A stretch of DNA of 64,000 bases from Thiorhodococcus drewsii AZ1 (GTDB lineage: Bacteria > Pseudomonadota > Gammaproteobacteria > Chromatiales > Chromatiaceae). Made by a program: the position numbers and the translations under genes. The notes below the pieces were generated by a model, which was given only the letters and a program-made list of their open reading frames with translations, had not been told where the DNA came from and searched no databases. The stretch lies in contig NZ_AFWT01000015.1 in NCBI RefSeq assembly GCF_000224065.1, positions 62,001-126,000 on the forward strand, in the 5' to 3' direction. Positions 31,094 through 40,976 of the stretch are shown here, one piece after another (position 1 is the stretch's first letter; each line of letters opens with the position of its first letter).

Positions 31094-32581
31094 TCATCGC
31101 CGCCAGCTTGCGAGGATATCCATGCAGGTCGCGTTCATGTCGCGGGCCCGCTCCGGTGAGTCGGCCTCGGTATAGGCGCGCAACTCGGGTGCGTTGCCCG
31201 AGGGACGCAGATGGGCGATCTCGCCGCTGGCGAATGTGATCCTCAGACCATCGGTGACATCGGTTGATACGACTGAGCCAAAAGACTCGCCGAACAGGGC
31301 TTCGATTGCGACCTTGTCTTGGGGGAAATCGCCACTGACCAGCGTGGCGATGCGCGCCTGGCTGATATGGGTGGGAAAATCCTTGAGCCGATCGCTGTAG
31401 GTGAAGCGGCGCGGAAGATCGCTCGCCAGGTCCGAGAGCGGCTTGCCCTGCTCGACCGAGGCCTGCAGGATGGTGACGGCGACCAGCACGGCGTCGCGTG
31501 TGGGTAGGGGCGCCAGCCTGCGTCCGTCGATCTCGATGGGACTGGCGAGCAGGAAGCCACCGTTCGCCTCGTAGCCGACCACCGGACTCAGTCCCCGATC
31601 GATCAGCGTCTGCATGCCCTCGATAACGAAAGGCGAACCGATACGGGTCCGCAGGACGGACTGAAAGCAGCCGCATTTCTCGACCGCCGTGTTGCTGCTC
31701 ACCGGCGTCACGACACCAGTGGCGCCCAGCTGCCGGGCACAGAGCACGCCCGCGATATCGCCGCGCAGCCAGATACCCTGCTCATCACCGATCAGCGGAC
31801 GATCGCCGTCGCCATCGGCCGAGACCAGGGCATCGAAGCGGTCGTTCGTCGCCCATTGGCGCGCCAGATCGATGTCCTCCGGGCGGATCGCCTCGGTATC
31901 GACCGGAACGAACTGCTCCGAGCGCGCGAGGCGGACGATCTCGGCCCCGAGACCGCCAAGTACATCGGCATAGGCCTCGCGCGCCACGCTCGAATGCTCG
32001 TAGATTCCGACCCGCAGACCCGCAAGGCAACCCGACGGGAAGAAGTCGAGATAGCGGGCGATATAGTCGCGATAGGCCGAATCCTCGCGCGGGGGGAGCC
32101 GGGCGGCATTCGCATCGATGAAGGCGCCAGCCGCATCGAACAGTCCGTGCGGCCGCTTGACCTCCTGCTCACGGATGCCCTCCTCGTCCTGTTTGAGGAT
32201 CTCCCCGGTCGGTAGATTGAACTTGATGCCGTTGCGATCGTCCGGGATGTGACTCCCGGTTACCATGAGCGAAGGAATGCCGTGCGCGATGCCATTGGCT
32301 GCAAGCGCCGGACTCGGGATGAACCCGAAGTTGACCGGCCGGCATCCCTGGTCCAGCACCGCCTGTGCGCAAGCGGCCATGATACGCGGCGTGCTCGGAC
32401 GCAGATCGCCCGCGATCCCGACCGCCTGCCCCGCAACCAGGACGCCGACCTCTTGGAGATAGCGCAGAAAACCAACCGTATAGGCATAAGAGACCCAGTC
32501 GGTCATCTCCGAGGCAAGACCTCGGGCACCGCTGGTGCCAAATTTGACCCCACTTTCGGCCATCAAATCGCCAATATGCAT
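31094..32581 (-). CDS. Phosphomannomutase / phosphohexomutase family enzyme
   Basis: A 495-residue alpha-D-phosphohexomutase. The phosphoserine loop is MVTGSHIPDDRNGIKF, the metal loop is SADGDGDRPLIGDE, the sugar loop is VGYEANGGFLL, and the phosphate-binding loop is LRPSGNAPELR. It likely interconverts mannose or glucose 6- and 1-phosphates for surface polysaccharides. I chose ATG 32581 (MHIGDLMAES) with GGGAG upstream; the long frame beyond it is not homologous. An ATG at 32563 is an alternative. Confidence 0.92.
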   Translation of the reverse strand: MHIGDLMAESGVKFGTSGARGLASEMTDWVSYAYTVGFLRYLQEVGVLVAGQAVGIAGDLRPSTPRIMAACAQAVLDQGCRPVNFGFIPSPALAANGIAHGIPSLMVTGSHIPDDRNGIKFNLPTGEILKQDEEGIREQEVKRPHGLFDAAGAFIDANAARLPPREDSAYRDYIARYLDFFPSGCLAGLRVGIYEHSSVAREAYADVLGGLGAEIVRLARSEQFVPVDTEAIRPEDIDLARQWATNDRFDALVSADGDGDRPLIGDEQGIWLRGDIAGVLCARQLGATGVVTPVSSNTAVEKCGCFQSVLRTRIGSPFVIEGMQTLIDRGLSPVVGYEANGGFLLASPIEIDGRRLAPLPTRDAVLVAVTILQASVEQGKPLSDLASDLPRRFTYSDRLKDFPTHISQARIATLVSGDFPQDKVAIEALFGESFGSVVSTDVTDGLRITFASGEIAHLRPSGNAPELRAYTEADSPERARDMNATCMDILASWRR

Positions 32582-32709
32582 GTCGCTCCCTTGGGCGGAT
32601 CGCGCTCGCCGCCAATCGCTGCAATGAAAATTCGATTCTAGCCTAGGCGCTCCAGGTTGCTCGCACAGGCCACCGTGACATCGCGCCAAGCGGCGTCCGG
32701 CCAACTCTC

Positions 32710-33321
32710 TCAGTTCGCCGGCGGTGGCACCTCCAGCCAGCGGTCCAACACCCCCTGAACCGACTCGACGCCCTGGCGCTCCAGGGCCGAGAAGAGCTGC
32801 ACGCTGACACGATCGCTGTGATTGGAGACGGCGCGCTCCACCGCGAGCTGCGCCGAGCGCGCCGGGCCGCGCTTGAGTTTGTCCGCCTTGGTCAGCAACA
32901 GGAGCAGCGGCATCTCGCCCTTCAGCCCCCAGGCCAGCATCTGACGATCGTAGTCGGTGAGCGGGTGCCGAATGTCCATGACGATCACCAACCCCACCAG
33001 CGAGCGCCGACAGTCCAGATAATGCGCGAGATGCTGCTGCCACTCGCGCTTGACCGACACGGAGACCTTGGCGAAACCGTAGCCGGGCAAATCGACCAGA
33101 CGCCGTTCCTCGTCCAGCTCGAAAAAGATCAGTTGCTGGGTGCGTCCCGGAGTCTTACTGGTCCGAGCGAGCGCATTCTGATGACAGAGCACATTGATAG
33201 CACTCGATTTTCCAGCATTGGAACGACCGGCGAAGGCGACCTCGCGACCGCTGTCGGCCGGGGCGTGGTCGAGGCGGCTCGCGGCCGAGAGAAAATGAGC
33301 GCGCTGATAAAAGGGATTCAT
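32710..33321 (-). CDS. engB: Ribosome biogenesis GTPase (EngB/YsxC/YihA)
   Basis: A 203-residue TRAFAC GTPase with G1 [13 protein letters not shown]2 near SKTPGRTQ, G3 [10 protein letters not shown], and G4 LLTKADKLK. It is needed for assembly of the large ribosomal subunit. It is transcribed toward the phosphohexomutase. Confidence 0.94.
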   Translation of the reverse strand: MNPFYQRAHFLSAASRLDHAPADSGREVAFAGRSNAGKSSAINVLCHQNALARTSKTPGRTQQLIFFELDEERRLVDLPGYGFAKVSVSVKREWQQHLAHYLDCRRSLVGLVIVMDIRHPLTDYDRQMLAWGLKGEMPLLLLLTKADKLKRGPARSAQLAVERAVSNHSDRVSVQLFSALERQGVESVQGVLDRWLEVPPPAN

Positions 33322-33402
33322 CGTCGGAACGCATCCTGGATGTAAAACGAGAGAAAGACGGCGGGTGCCCGCAACGATGACGGAGAGGATCGAAAGGCGG
33401 GA

Positions 33403-33900
33403 TCAAGGATTCGGGACAGAGGCATCGGGATCGCGCCTCCAGAGCCCGGAGCGGCCTCCCGACTTCTCGACGAGCCGGATATCGGTCATGCACATGCCGC
33501 GATCGACGGCCTTGCACATATCGTAGATGGTGAGCAGCGCGACCTGAACGGCGCACAGCGCCTCCATCTCCACGCCGGTCCGGCCGTTGGTCTCGACCGT
33601 CGCGCTGCACTGCACGGCACACTCGCCATGCCGAAGCTCCAGTGCGATGTCGACCCGGCTCAGACTCAGCGGATGACAAAGCGGAACCAGGTCAGCGGTC
33701 CGCTTCGCACCCATGATTCCGGCGACGCGCGCGATTGCGAGCACGTCGCCCTTACCATGTCCACCCCGCTCGATCAGCGCAAGCGTCTCCGGCTCCATCC
33801 GGATCCACCCCTCGGCCACGGCCCGACGTCGGGTCACGACCTTGTCGCCCACATCGACCATGTGGGCGTCGCCCGATGGAGTGAAATGGGTCAGAGACAT
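33403..33900 (-). CDS. moaC: Cyclic pyranopterin monophosphate synthase MoaC
   Basis: A 165-residue enzyme of molybdenum-cofactor synthesis. Family motifs include [46 protein letters not shown] and the active-site region [20 protein letters not shown] with SGGRSG. It normally acts with MoaA, which is not in the window. Its ATG overlaps the ppa stop by 1 bp. Confidence 0.95.
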   Translation of the reverse strand: MSLTHFTPSGDAHMVDVGDKVVTRRRAVAEGWIRMEPETLALIERGGHGKGDVLAIARVAGIMGAKRTADLVPLCHPLSLSRVDIALELRHGECAVQCSATVETNGRTGVEMEALCAVQVALLTIYDMCKAVDRGMCMTDIRLVEKSGGRSGLWRRDPDASVPNP

Positions 33901-34445
33901 CAGAAGGCCGGCTTATCCGGGGCGTCTTCGAACATCTTGACGCTGTTCATGATCTCCTGATACGCCTCTTCCCGGCCGCCCCAACCGCCGACACGGACCC
34001 ACTTGCCTTCGTCGAGATCCTTGTAGTGCTCGAAGAAGTGCGCGATCTGATCGAGTAGATGCTGCGGCATGTCGCGGAAGCTCTCGATCTGACGATAGCC
34101 CTTGTAGAGCGAATCGACCGGAATGGCCAGGATCTTGGCGTCGTCGCCCGACTCGTCGGTCATCTTGAGCACGCCGATCGGCCGGCACTTGATGACCGAG
34201 CCCGGGATCAGGGAGTACGGCGTGGCCACCAGCACGTCCACCGGGTCGCCATCCGGAGACAGCGTATGCGGCACATAGCCATAGTTGCAGGGATAGTACA
34301 TGGCGGTGGACATGAAACGGTCGACGAACATGGCGCCCGTCTCCTTATCCATCTCGTATTTGACCGGATCGGAGCGCGCCGGAATCTCGATGATCACGTT
34401 AAGCACGTGGGGAAGATCGCCCCGGGAAACCTTGGAAATATCCAT
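33900..34445 (-). CDS. ppa: Inorganic pyrophosphatase (soluble, family I)
   Basis: A 181-residue family I pyrophosphatase. It shows [39 protein letters not shown] (with the metal-binding Asp cluster) and DAKILAIP. It hydrolyses cytoplasmic PPi. The ATG at 34445 has AGAGG 6 nt upstream; the TTG before it is less likely. It lies next to the PPi-using pfp gene, with hppA elsewhere in the window. Confidence 0.95.
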   Translation of the reverse strand: MDISKVSRGDLPHVLNVIIEIPARSDPVKYEMDKETGAMFVDRFMSTAMYYPCNYGYVPHTLSPDGDPVDVLVATPYSLIPGSVIKCRPIGVLKMTDESGDDAKILAIPVDSLYKGYRQIESFRDMPQHLLDQIAHFFEHYKDLDEGKWVRVGGWGGREEAYQEIMNSVKMFEDAPDKPAF

Positions 34446-34847
34446 CAATGACCTCTGAAAGTCTAAGTAGAGAGGGTGAGTTGAAAAACTGTTCGGGTGA
34501 TTGTCGAAATGTCCTATCCGGTTGGGGCGAGCGAGAGCGAATCCCGACAGCGGCGCACTCTTGGGGTTCGTTTCTCACCCCAAGCGGCAGATGGGATGTT
34601 TTTCGTCATTCACCTTTAGGTCTCTAAGGATGGTGCCAGCAGGGACGTCGAGGCCAAAGAAAAAAGGCCCCGGAAGGGCCCGCTGGAACGTTTAGCCGGC
34701 AATTGTAGTCTATCGAGCCACCGAAAATCCCAATGCTTGAGATTTTCAAGGAATTGTTGCGGCCCGATTGCGAATCGATGACGCCCGAGACGGCAACGGA
34801 GGATGCCGCATCCGACGGCAGCCTCCGCGTGCGGAACCACAGCGCGG
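34446..34847. other. Intergenic region between pfp and ppa
   Basis: About 400 bp, less GC-rich than its surroundings, with no credible gene. It holds a terminator for pfp (34657-34680), a GAAAATC/GATTTTC inverted repeat (34723-34747) and a strong hairpin just after the pfp stop (GGAGGATGCCG at 34798-34808 against CGGCAGCCTCC at 34816-34826). The ppa promoter must lie near 34460-34560 but was not resolved. Confidence 0.5.
34655..34680 (-). terminator. Rho-independent terminator downstream of pfp
   Basis: On the minus strand GGCCC, loop TTCCG, GGGCC is followed by TTTTTTCTTT. It lies about 170 bp beyond the pfp stop. Confidence 0.7.
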
Positions 34848-36101
34848 TCAGAGCTCGAAGGACGGCAGCCTGCGCTCGACCGAGGCGTTCTTCAAGGTGA
34901 CGTACTTGGGCAGCCCCTGCTCGAACGGCGGATAGTCTTCGCCCTGGATCAGCGGAATCAGATACTCCTTGCAGATGGGCGTGATGCCGAAACCGTCTTC
35001 CGAGATGAAATCGCGCGGCATGAATTTCTCGACGTTGGCAACCTCGGACAGCGGCGCCTCGCCAACTTCCCAGGCGTAGGGATCGCTGCTCAAGCGCTTG
35101 ACGGTCGGCATCACGGCATTGTGGCCGGCGAGCGCGAACTCGACCCCGGCGCGCCCCATGGCATAGGCCTGTTCGACATCGGTCTTGGAGGCCAGATGAC
35201 GTGCAGCGCGCTGCAGATAGTCCGCCACCGCCCAGTGGAACTTATAGCCGGTGGCATCCTTGATCATGTTGGCCACGACCGGGGCCGCACCACCGAGCTG
35301 GGCATGACCGAAGGCGTCCCGTGTCCCCTGCTCGGCCAGGAAACGTCCATCGGGATACTTGGCGCCCTCGGACACCAGGATGGTACAGAAGCCGGAGCGC
35401 TCGACCTTGTCCTTGACCGAGGCGAGGAAACGCTCCTGATCGAATTCGATCTCGGGGAAGAGAATCATGACCGGGATGTCGTGATCCTCGATCAGTCCGC
35501 CGGCGGCGGCGATCCAGCCGGCATGACGTCCCATCACCTCCAGGACGAAGACCTTGGTCGAGGTCTTGGCCATCGATCGCACGTCGAAGGACGCCTCCAG
35601 GGCCGAGGTCGCGATGTATTTGGCCACCGAGCCGAAGCCGGGGCAGTTGTCCGTAATCGGCAGGTCGTTATCCACCGTCTTGGGGACATGGATCGCCTGC
35701 ACCGGATAGCCCAGTGCCTCGGAGAGCTGAGAGACCTTGTAGCAGGTATCGGCCGAATCGCCACCACCGTTGTAGAAGAAATAACCGATGTCGTGCGCCT
35801 TGAAGACCTCGATCAGACGCTCGTATTCGCGCCGATTGGCCTCCAGGCTCTTGAGCTTGTAGCGGCAGGAACCGAAGGCGCCGGACGGAGTGTAGCGCAG
35901 CGCAGCGATGGCCTCGTCCGACTCCTGGCTGGTGTCGATCAGGTCTTCCGTCAATGCGCCGATGATGCCATTGCGCCCGGCATAGACGTTGGCGATCTTG
36001 TCGGTGTGACGGCGGGCGGTCTCGATCACACCGCAGGCCGAGGCGTTGATGACGGCGGTGACCCCACCGGACTGGGCATAAAAGGCATTCTTCGCAGACA
36101 T
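34848..36101 (-). CDS. pfp: Pyrophosphate-dependent 6-phosphofructokinase
   Basis: A 417-residue phosphofructokinase. GGGDSADT has Asp at the position occupied by Gly in ATP enzymes, and PKTVDNDLPITDNCPGFGS has the Lys typical of PPi-dependent enzymes. It reversibly converts fructose 6-phosphate and PPi to the bisphosphate and Pi, serving glycolysis or gluconeogenesis at low ATP cost. I chose ATG 36101 (MSAKNAFYAQ), preceded by GAGGGG; the upstream 44-residue extension looks non-coding. Confidence 0.95.
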   Translation of the reverse strand: MSAKNAFYAQSGGVTAVINASACGVIETARRHTDKIANVYAGRNGIIGALTEDLIDTSQESDEAIAALRYTPSGAFGSCRYKLKSLEANRREYERLIEVFKAHDIGYFFYNGGGDSADTCYKVSQLSEALGYPVQAIHVPKTVDNDLPITDNCPGFGSVAKYIATSALEASFDVRSMAKTSTKVFVLEVMGRHAGWIAAAGGLIEDHDIPVMILFPEIEFDQERFLASVKDKVERSGFCTILVSEGAKYPDGRFLAEQGTRDAFGHAQLGGAAPVVANMIKDATGYKFHWAVADYLQRAARHLASKTDVEQAYAMGRAGVEFALAGHNAVMPTVKRLSSDPYAWEVGEAPLSEVANVEKFMPRDFISEDGFGITPICKEYLIPLIQGEDYPPFEQGLPKYVTLKNASVERRLPSFEL

Positions 36102-36184
36102 ATTCGTCCCCTCTCGTTCTGATTCAGCGTAAATGAAAAACGGCACCGGCCGCGTCAGTCGCGCCGCGCGGGCAAATCGCCCCG

Positions 36185-36343
36185 CTACTCGGCGGCTTGA
36201 CCGGCCTGGGCCTGCAGCAGAGCGACGGCACATTCGGCGCTGCCCTGCTGCATGTAGGATCTATAGAAGAACGGGCAGCGACAGGTCCGTTCGCCGGCCT
36301 TGAAGATGACGAAGCTGCGGCCGAAACGGCGGCAAGCCTAACC
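36185..36343 (-). pseudogene. Possible small ORF or gene remnant upstream of pfp
   Basis: A minus-strand open frame between two stops gives about 50 residues, including RSFVIFKAGERTCRCPFFYR, with strongly G/C-ending codons and a CxC motif. It has no ATG, GTG or TTG start except a late internal Met. It could be a remnant, a non-standard start, or chance. The 297-bp gap between pfp and the ubi genes holds nothing else that I see. Confidence 0.3.
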
Positions 36344-36398
36344 AAAAGCGGCGGTCGGTCCAAATCGAAAATTCCGCCGCATGGATGAATCGAATCGA

Positions 36399-37628
36399 TC
36401 AGTGCCCGATCCAGGGCCGCGCCAGCGGCGGCAAATCCTGGCCGAGTCCAAGCGCCCGGTCCATGAAGCGACGCTTGAGCGGAGCGAACCGGTCCGCAAT
36501 CCGCAACCCCAGCCCACGCAGACTGACCATCGGCTCGCCATCCTGACCGAACAGCCGCTTGAAGGCATCCATGGCCGCGAGCATCGCCAGATTGTCGCCG
36601 CGCCGAGCACGCTCATAATGGCGCAGGGTCCAGAGACCGGCCGGCGAGCGCCCGGCGGACTCGGCCAGATCGAGCGCGGAGGCCAGCTCGGCCGCGTCCA
36701 AGAATCCAAGGTTGACACCCTGCCCCGCCAGCGGATGAATGGCATGCGCGGCATCGCCGACGAGCGCGAGTCCGGGCCGGACGTACTGCTTGGCATGTTG
36801 GAGCCTGAGCGGCACCGCCGCCCTAGGTCCATCAAGGGTCAGGCGCCCCAGGCGCGACTCGGAGGCGGCGGTCAGCGCCTCCGAGAAGGCGTCCTCGTCC
36901 ATCGCCAAGAGCTCGGCGGCACGCGCATCGTCGGCCGACCAGACGATGGAACAGCGTCCGTCGGCAAGCGGAAGCAGGGCCAGCGGGCCGGTCGGCAGAA
37001 AGCGCTGCCAGGCGGTCTCCTGATGCGTGCGTTCCGGCCTCACGTTGGCGACGATCGCCTTCTGGCCGTACTCCCAGCCCTCGGTCGCGATCCCGGCGAG
37101 TTCGCGCACCAGCGAGTCGCGCCCATCGGCGCCGACCAGCAGCGGGGTCTCGACCGAGCGGGCATCGGTGAGCAGCAGACGCCATCCAGCTTGCGTCCGC
37201 TCCATGTCCGAAATGGCGGCCGGACAGAGCAGGACTACATCCTCGGCGGCCTCCAGCTCCTCCCAGAGCGCCAGCTGGATCACTCGATTTTCGACGATGT
37301 GTCCGAGATCGGCCTCGCCGACGTCCCGGCTGTCGAAATGGATCTCGCCACCGCCGAGCGCGTCCCAGACATGCATCTGGCGATAGGGGCTGGCGCCCAG
37401 TTCGCGAATGCGATCCCAGGCATCGAGTCGCTGCAGCATCCGTTGGCTCGCACGGCTCAAGGCGGAGACACGCAGATCGATCTCGCCCTCAGGCCACTGG
37501 CGGGCCGGCTCGCGCGGCTCGACGACGGCGATCGAGCGCCCCTGCCCCGACGCGGCGAGTGCGAACGCCGCGCCGACCATGCCGCCACCGACGACCACCA
37601 GGTCGAATGTCGCATCGGCTTCTGTCAT
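36399..37628 (-). CDS. ubiI: FAD-dependent ubiquinone hydroxylase, UbiI/VisC type
   Basis: A 409-residue flavin monooxygenase with the N-terminal dinucleotide motif VVVGGGMVGAAFAL, LGHIVENRVIQLALWEEL, and the FAD motif ALVGDAAHAIHPLAGQGVNL. It resembles the ubiquinone hydroxylases; its position after pepP and ubiH matches ubiI of E. coli, which adds the C5 hydroxyl. UbiF-type activity cannot be excluded. Its start overlaps the ubiH stop by 4 bp. Confidence 0.88.
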   Translation of the reverse strand: MTEADATFDLVVVGGGMVGAAFALAASGQGRSIAVVEPREPARQWPEGEIDLRVSALSRASQRMLQRLDAWDRIRELGASPYRQMHVWDALGGGEIHFDSRDVGEADLGHIVENRVIQLALWEELEAAEDVVLLCPAAISDMERTQAGWRLLLTDARSVETPLLVGADGRDSLVRELAGIATEGWEYGQKAIVANVRPERTHQETAWQRFLPTGPLALLPLADGRCSIVWSADDARAAELLAMDEDAFSEALTAASESRLGRLTLDGPRAAVPLRLQHAKQYVRPGLALVGDAAHAIHPLAGQGVNLGFLDAAELASALDLAESAGRSPAGLWTLRHYERARRGDNLAMLAAMDAFKRLFGQDGEPMVSLRGLGLRIADRFAPLKRRFMDRALGLGQDLPPLARPWIGH

Positions 37629-38857
37629 GAACGACCTCCATCGAGCGAGAGTCCGCAGGCCAGGCGCGGTTGACGGCCGCCCAGCCCCATGAAGCGCCTG
37701 GCCAACAGGTGACGGGCCGGAGGGATGAGATCCACAGCCAGCATGCCGGCGGCACGGGCCATGATCAGCGGCGTCCAGTCGGGCACGAAGAGTCGCGCGA
37801 GTGCATCCGTCATTCCGGCGGTCGCCATCTGGTCGCGACCGCGCCAGCGCCGATATCCGGCGAGCGTCTCGGTCGCGCCCGGATCGTCCCCGGCGGCCGC
37901 GCAATCCGCCAGCACCTCGGCCAAACCGGCGACATCCCTCAGACCCAGATTGAACCCCTGACCGGCCACCGGATGCAGGGTATGGGCCGAGTTCCCGATC
38001 ATGACCAGACGATCCTGAACCGAATCCCGTGTCAGCACGAATTTCAAGGGATAGGCGCGGCGCGACGCCACCTGCCCCAACCGACCGAGCCGAAAACCGA
38101 AACGCACCTGCAACCGGTCCAGGAAGTCCTGGTCGGACAGCATCAGCAGATCTGCGGTCTCGGAATCGCGACAGGTCCAGACCACCGAATAGCGCCCCGC
38201 CGTCATCGGCAGCATGGCCAGGGGACCCGTATCCGTGAACCGCTCGAAGGCGACACCGCGCAGAGGACGGTCCGGGGTGACGGTGGTGATGATGGCATCC
38301 TGTCCGTAGGCATGCTCCCTCACCTGCAGATCCAGTCCGGCCCGAATCCCGGACTGACCGCCATCGGCCGCGACCAGCAGCCGAGTCCGCAAGGAGACCG
38401 ACTCGCCGTCGGCGAGCAGGTTCAGCTCGACGCCATCGGCGCCGACACGATGGGTCAGCAGCTGGGCCGGACAGAAGATCTCCAGGTTGCCCGCATATTT
38501 GAGCGCGGTTTGGATCGCCGCCCCCATGGCGCGGGCCGGGATCACGTAGCCAAGCGCCTCGACGCCCTCCTCGGCATGATCGAGTCGCGTGAAGGCGCAA
38601 TGCCCGCGATCGGAAACCCGCACCTTGAGGATCGGCTCCGCCTCGGGAGCCATCTCCGGCCAGACCCCGATCGCCTCGAAGATGCGCTGGCTTCCCAGGG
38701 AGAGTGCGATGACACGCTCGTCATAGCTCGGACGCGCGCGCGATTGCTGAGAGACCGCCTCGATCAAGGCGACCCTGAGCCCGGTATTGGCCAGGGCGCA
38801 GGCCAGACTGCCGCCGACCAGACCGCCTCCGACAATGGTGACGTCGTATTGGTACAT
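37625..38857 (-). CDS. ubiH: 2-octaprenyl-6-methoxyphenol hydroxylase
   Basis: A 410-residue flavin monooxygenase with VTIVGGGLVGGSLACALA, the DG-type motif LLVAADGGQSGIR and the FAD motif MIGNSAHTLHPVAGQGFNLGL. It hydroxylates C1 of the ubiquinone ring. I chose ATG 38857 (MYQYDVTIVG), the start expected for the fold; upstream Met codons at 38905 and 38920 would add a short unrelated tail. The ribosome site is weak at all of these. Confidence 0.92.
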   Translation of the reverse strand: MYQYDVTIVGGGLVGGSLACALANTGLRVALIEAVSQQSRARPSYDERVIALSLGSQRIFEAIGVWPEMAPEAEPILKVRVSDRGHCAFTRLDHAEEGVEALGYVIPARAMGAAIQTALKYAGNLEIFCPAQLLTHRVGADGVELNLLADGESVSLRTRLLVAADGGQSGIRAGLDLQVREHAYGQDAIITTVTPDRPLRGVAFERFTDTGPLAMLPMTAGRYSVVWTCRDSETADLLMLSDQDFLDRLQVRFGFRLGRLGQVASRRAYPLKFVLTRDSVQDRLVMIGNSAHTLHPVAGQGFNLGLRDVAGLAEVLADCAAAGDDPGATETLAGYRRWRGRDQMATAGMTDALARLFVPDWTPLIMARAAGMLAVDLIPPARHLLARRFMGLGGRQPRLACGLSLDGGRS

Positions 38858-38990
38858 GTCGTTCACACCTGACTTGATTCGATCCAAGAATGGGTTGGGG
38901 TCGGCCATCACTCGGGCCAAGCCCGCGAGGACAGCAGGGCAGCGACTCCTGGAACGAGACAGCGAAACGCGCCTGTAGATCCCGGCCCGG

Positions 38991-40295
38991 CTAGCGGGCC
39001 ATCAATGCCTCGATCTCGTCCGGATCCTTGGGCACGTCGGCGGTCAGGATCTCGGTGCCGTCCTCGGTGATGAGGATGTCGTCTTCGATGCGGATACCGA
39101 TACCGCGATAGGGCTTCGGCACGGCCTTAGTGTCCGGCAGATAGAGGCCCGGCTCGACGGTCAGGACCATACCGGGCTCCAGCGCACGCCAATCGCCACC
39201 CGACTTGTAGTGACCGACATCATGCACGTCCATCCCCAGCCAGTGACCGGTCCGATGCATGTAATAGGGCTTGTAGGCCTCCTCCTCGATCAGTTTCCCG
39301 ACCTTCCCCGACAGGATGCCCAACCGAACCAGGCCTTTGGTGAGCACCTTGACCGCCGCCTCGTGCGGCGCGTTCCAAGACACTCCGGGACGCGACGTGT
39401 CGATGGCGGCACGTTGCGCCTCCAGCACCAGTTCGTAGAGCGCTCGCTGCGGCCGGGTGAAACGGCCATTGACCGGAAAGGTCCGGGTGATGTCCGAGGC
39501 GTATCCATCCAGCTCGCAACCGGCATCGATCAGCACCAGGTCGCCATCGCGCAGGGTCGCATCGTTCTCGACATAGTGCAGAATGCAGCCGTTGATGCCG
39601 CCACCAACGATGGATGGATAGGCGAGATGGCGCGCGCCCTGCTCGGCGCAGGCATGCTGGAACTCGGTTTCCAGGTCGCGCTCCTCAAGCCCAGGGGCCG
39701 CGAGGCGCATCAGCCGGCAGTGAGCCTGGGCCGAGATATGGGCCGCGCGACGCATGACCTGCTGCTCGGCGCGGCTCTTGCGCAATCGCTGCTCGTGCAG
39801 GAGCGACTCGATCGCGACGAAGGTATCCGGGGCGGTAACACCGAGCCTGACCTTGGAACGCACCTTGTTCACCCAGCCCATAACCTGTTGGTCCAGACCG
39901 GCATCCATGCCAATGGGGTAATAGAGCCGCTCGCAACCCTCGATCAACTCGGGCATGCGCTCATCGAGTTCGCTCAAGGGATACGCCTGATCCGCACCGC
40001 AAACGGCAACGGCCCCCTCCACGCCGAGCCGCCGACCGTTCCATTGCTCGCGCTCTGGATCGCTCGGGCGGCAGAAGAGGACGAATTCGCCATCCTTGCG
40101 CTTGGGAATCAGAACGGCAAAGGCGTCCGGCTCGGGGAATCCGGTGAGATAGGCAAAATCGCTGTCCTGGCGAAAGGGATAATGGACGTCGCGATTGCGC
40201 ACCACCTCCCGCGCCGCAGGCAGGATGACGACCGCACCTCGCCCGAGCGCCTTGGCCAGGGCACGCCGGCGGCGCTTGTGCTCGGCCGCTGTCAT
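38991..40295 (-). CDS. pepP: Xaa-Pro aminopeptidase
   Basis: A 434-residue dinuclear manganese peptidase that removes N-terminal residues before proline. Metal ligands appear in order: LIDAGCELDGYASDITRTFP (two Asp), HRTGHWLGMDVHDVG (His), LTVEPGLYL (Glu) and GIGIRIEDDILIT (Glu). It overlaps ygfB by 4 bp; ubiH follows after a 133-bp gap. Confidence 0.96.
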   Translation of the reverse strand: MTAAEHKRRRRALAKALGRGAVVILPAAREVVRNRDVHYPFRQDSDFAYLTGFPEPDAFAVLIPKRKDGEFVLFCRPSDPEREQWNGRRLGVEGAVAVCGADQAYPLSELDERMPELIEGCERLYYPIGMDAGLDQQVMGWVNKVRSKVRLGVTAPDTFVAIESLLHEQRLRKSRAEQQVMRRAAHISAQAHCRLMRLAAPGLEERDLETEFQHACAEQGARHLAYPSIVGGGINGCILHYVENDATLRDGDLVLIDAGCELDGYASDITRTFPVNGRFTRPQRALYELVLEAQRAAIDTSRPGVSWNAPHEAAVKVLTKGLVRLGILSGKVGKLIEEEAYKPYYMHRTGHWLGMDVHDVGHYKSGGDWRALEPGMVLTVEPGLYLPDTKAVPKPYRGIGIRIEDDILITEDGTEILTADVPKDPDEIEALMAR

Positions 40296-40900
40296 GTCGG
40301 CTCCCCGGCGGACGGCAGCGGCGGGGCACTGCGCTCCTCCTGGATGAGCATGGCGGCGACCCGGACGAACTCGGTGATTTCCACGAGCGCCTCCTCGTTT
40401 TCCTCGGTCTCTTCTAGATCGGAGAGGTCCATGCGCGTCAGGTCGGCGAAATCGCGGATGACCTCGCGACTCTGATCCGAGAGGTCGTTCTCTTTCAGCT
40501 CGAGCACGCCGACAGCATAGAGAAAGCCGCGCACCCAGTCGTAGATTCCGGTCGCGCGCTCCAGCAGCGGCCCCTCCTCGGACGGCAGCAACAGCGTCAA
40601 ACCATCGCCGCGCGCCTGAACCTCTTCGGCAACCGAGTGAGCGAACACCTGGAGCCCGCCACGCGCCTCGGACAAGGCGTCATTTTCGGCCTCCTGCTCG
40701 GAGAGTAGATGGTCGAGCCAGAGCGCAACGGGATCTTCCGCTCCAGCGCACACGAAGCCAACCAGGATGCCGTGCGCCTCGCTCGGAGACGGGACGAGAT
40801 GGGTGGCCCGCAGCAGTTGCTCGACCTCGTCGTATTGGTTATCCGTGGAATCCCCCCGGCGCAATGAAAACGCCTGATTGCTGTATCGACGCTCGATCAT
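40292..40900 (-). CDS. UPF0149 / YgfB-family protein
   Basis: A 202-residue helical protein of the YgfB/YecA UPF0149 family (HLVPSPSEAHGILVGFVCAG, FLYAVGVLELKENDLSDQSR). It lacks the C-terminal zinc-binding tail of SecA-like YecA proteins. In E. coli and Pseudomonas ygfB lies before pepP as here; the biochemical role is poorly defined. It is divergent from the zapA module. Confidence 0.9.
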   Translation of the reverse strand: MIERRYSNQAFSLRRGDSTDNQYDEVEQLLRATHLVPSPSEAHGILVGFVCAGAEDPVALWLDHLLSEQEAENDALSEARGGLQVFAHSVAEEVQARGDGLTLLLPSEEGPLLERATGIYDWVRGFLYAVGVLELKENDLSDQSREVIRDFADLTRMDLSDLEETEENEEALVEITEFVRVAAMLIQEERSAPPLPSAGEPT

Positions 40901-40919
40901 AGCATGCGCTCCGACGCGA

Positions 40920-40948
40920 TTGACCGCTCACGGCGCCCCTTCTATAGT
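40920..40948 (+). promoter_or_regulatory. Sigma-70 promoter of the zapA-6S RNA-fau module
   Basis: TTGACC (40920-40925) and TATAGT (40943-40948) are 17 bp apart. Transcription would start near 40955, about 22 bp before the first gene. Confidence 0.75.
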
Positions 40949-40976
40949 GCGCAGAATTTCAACGGAGTCGTGGACT

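Noticed and set aside
32582-33043. N-terminal extension of the phosphohexomutase frame
   Set aside because: The family starts near KFGTSGARG and a good ribosome site precedes ATG 32581. The extension overlaps engB out of frame and has no similarity.
37670-38872. 400-residue plus-strand frame opposite ubiH
   Set aside because: Shadow of ubiH codons, rich in Arg, His and Gln with no domain.
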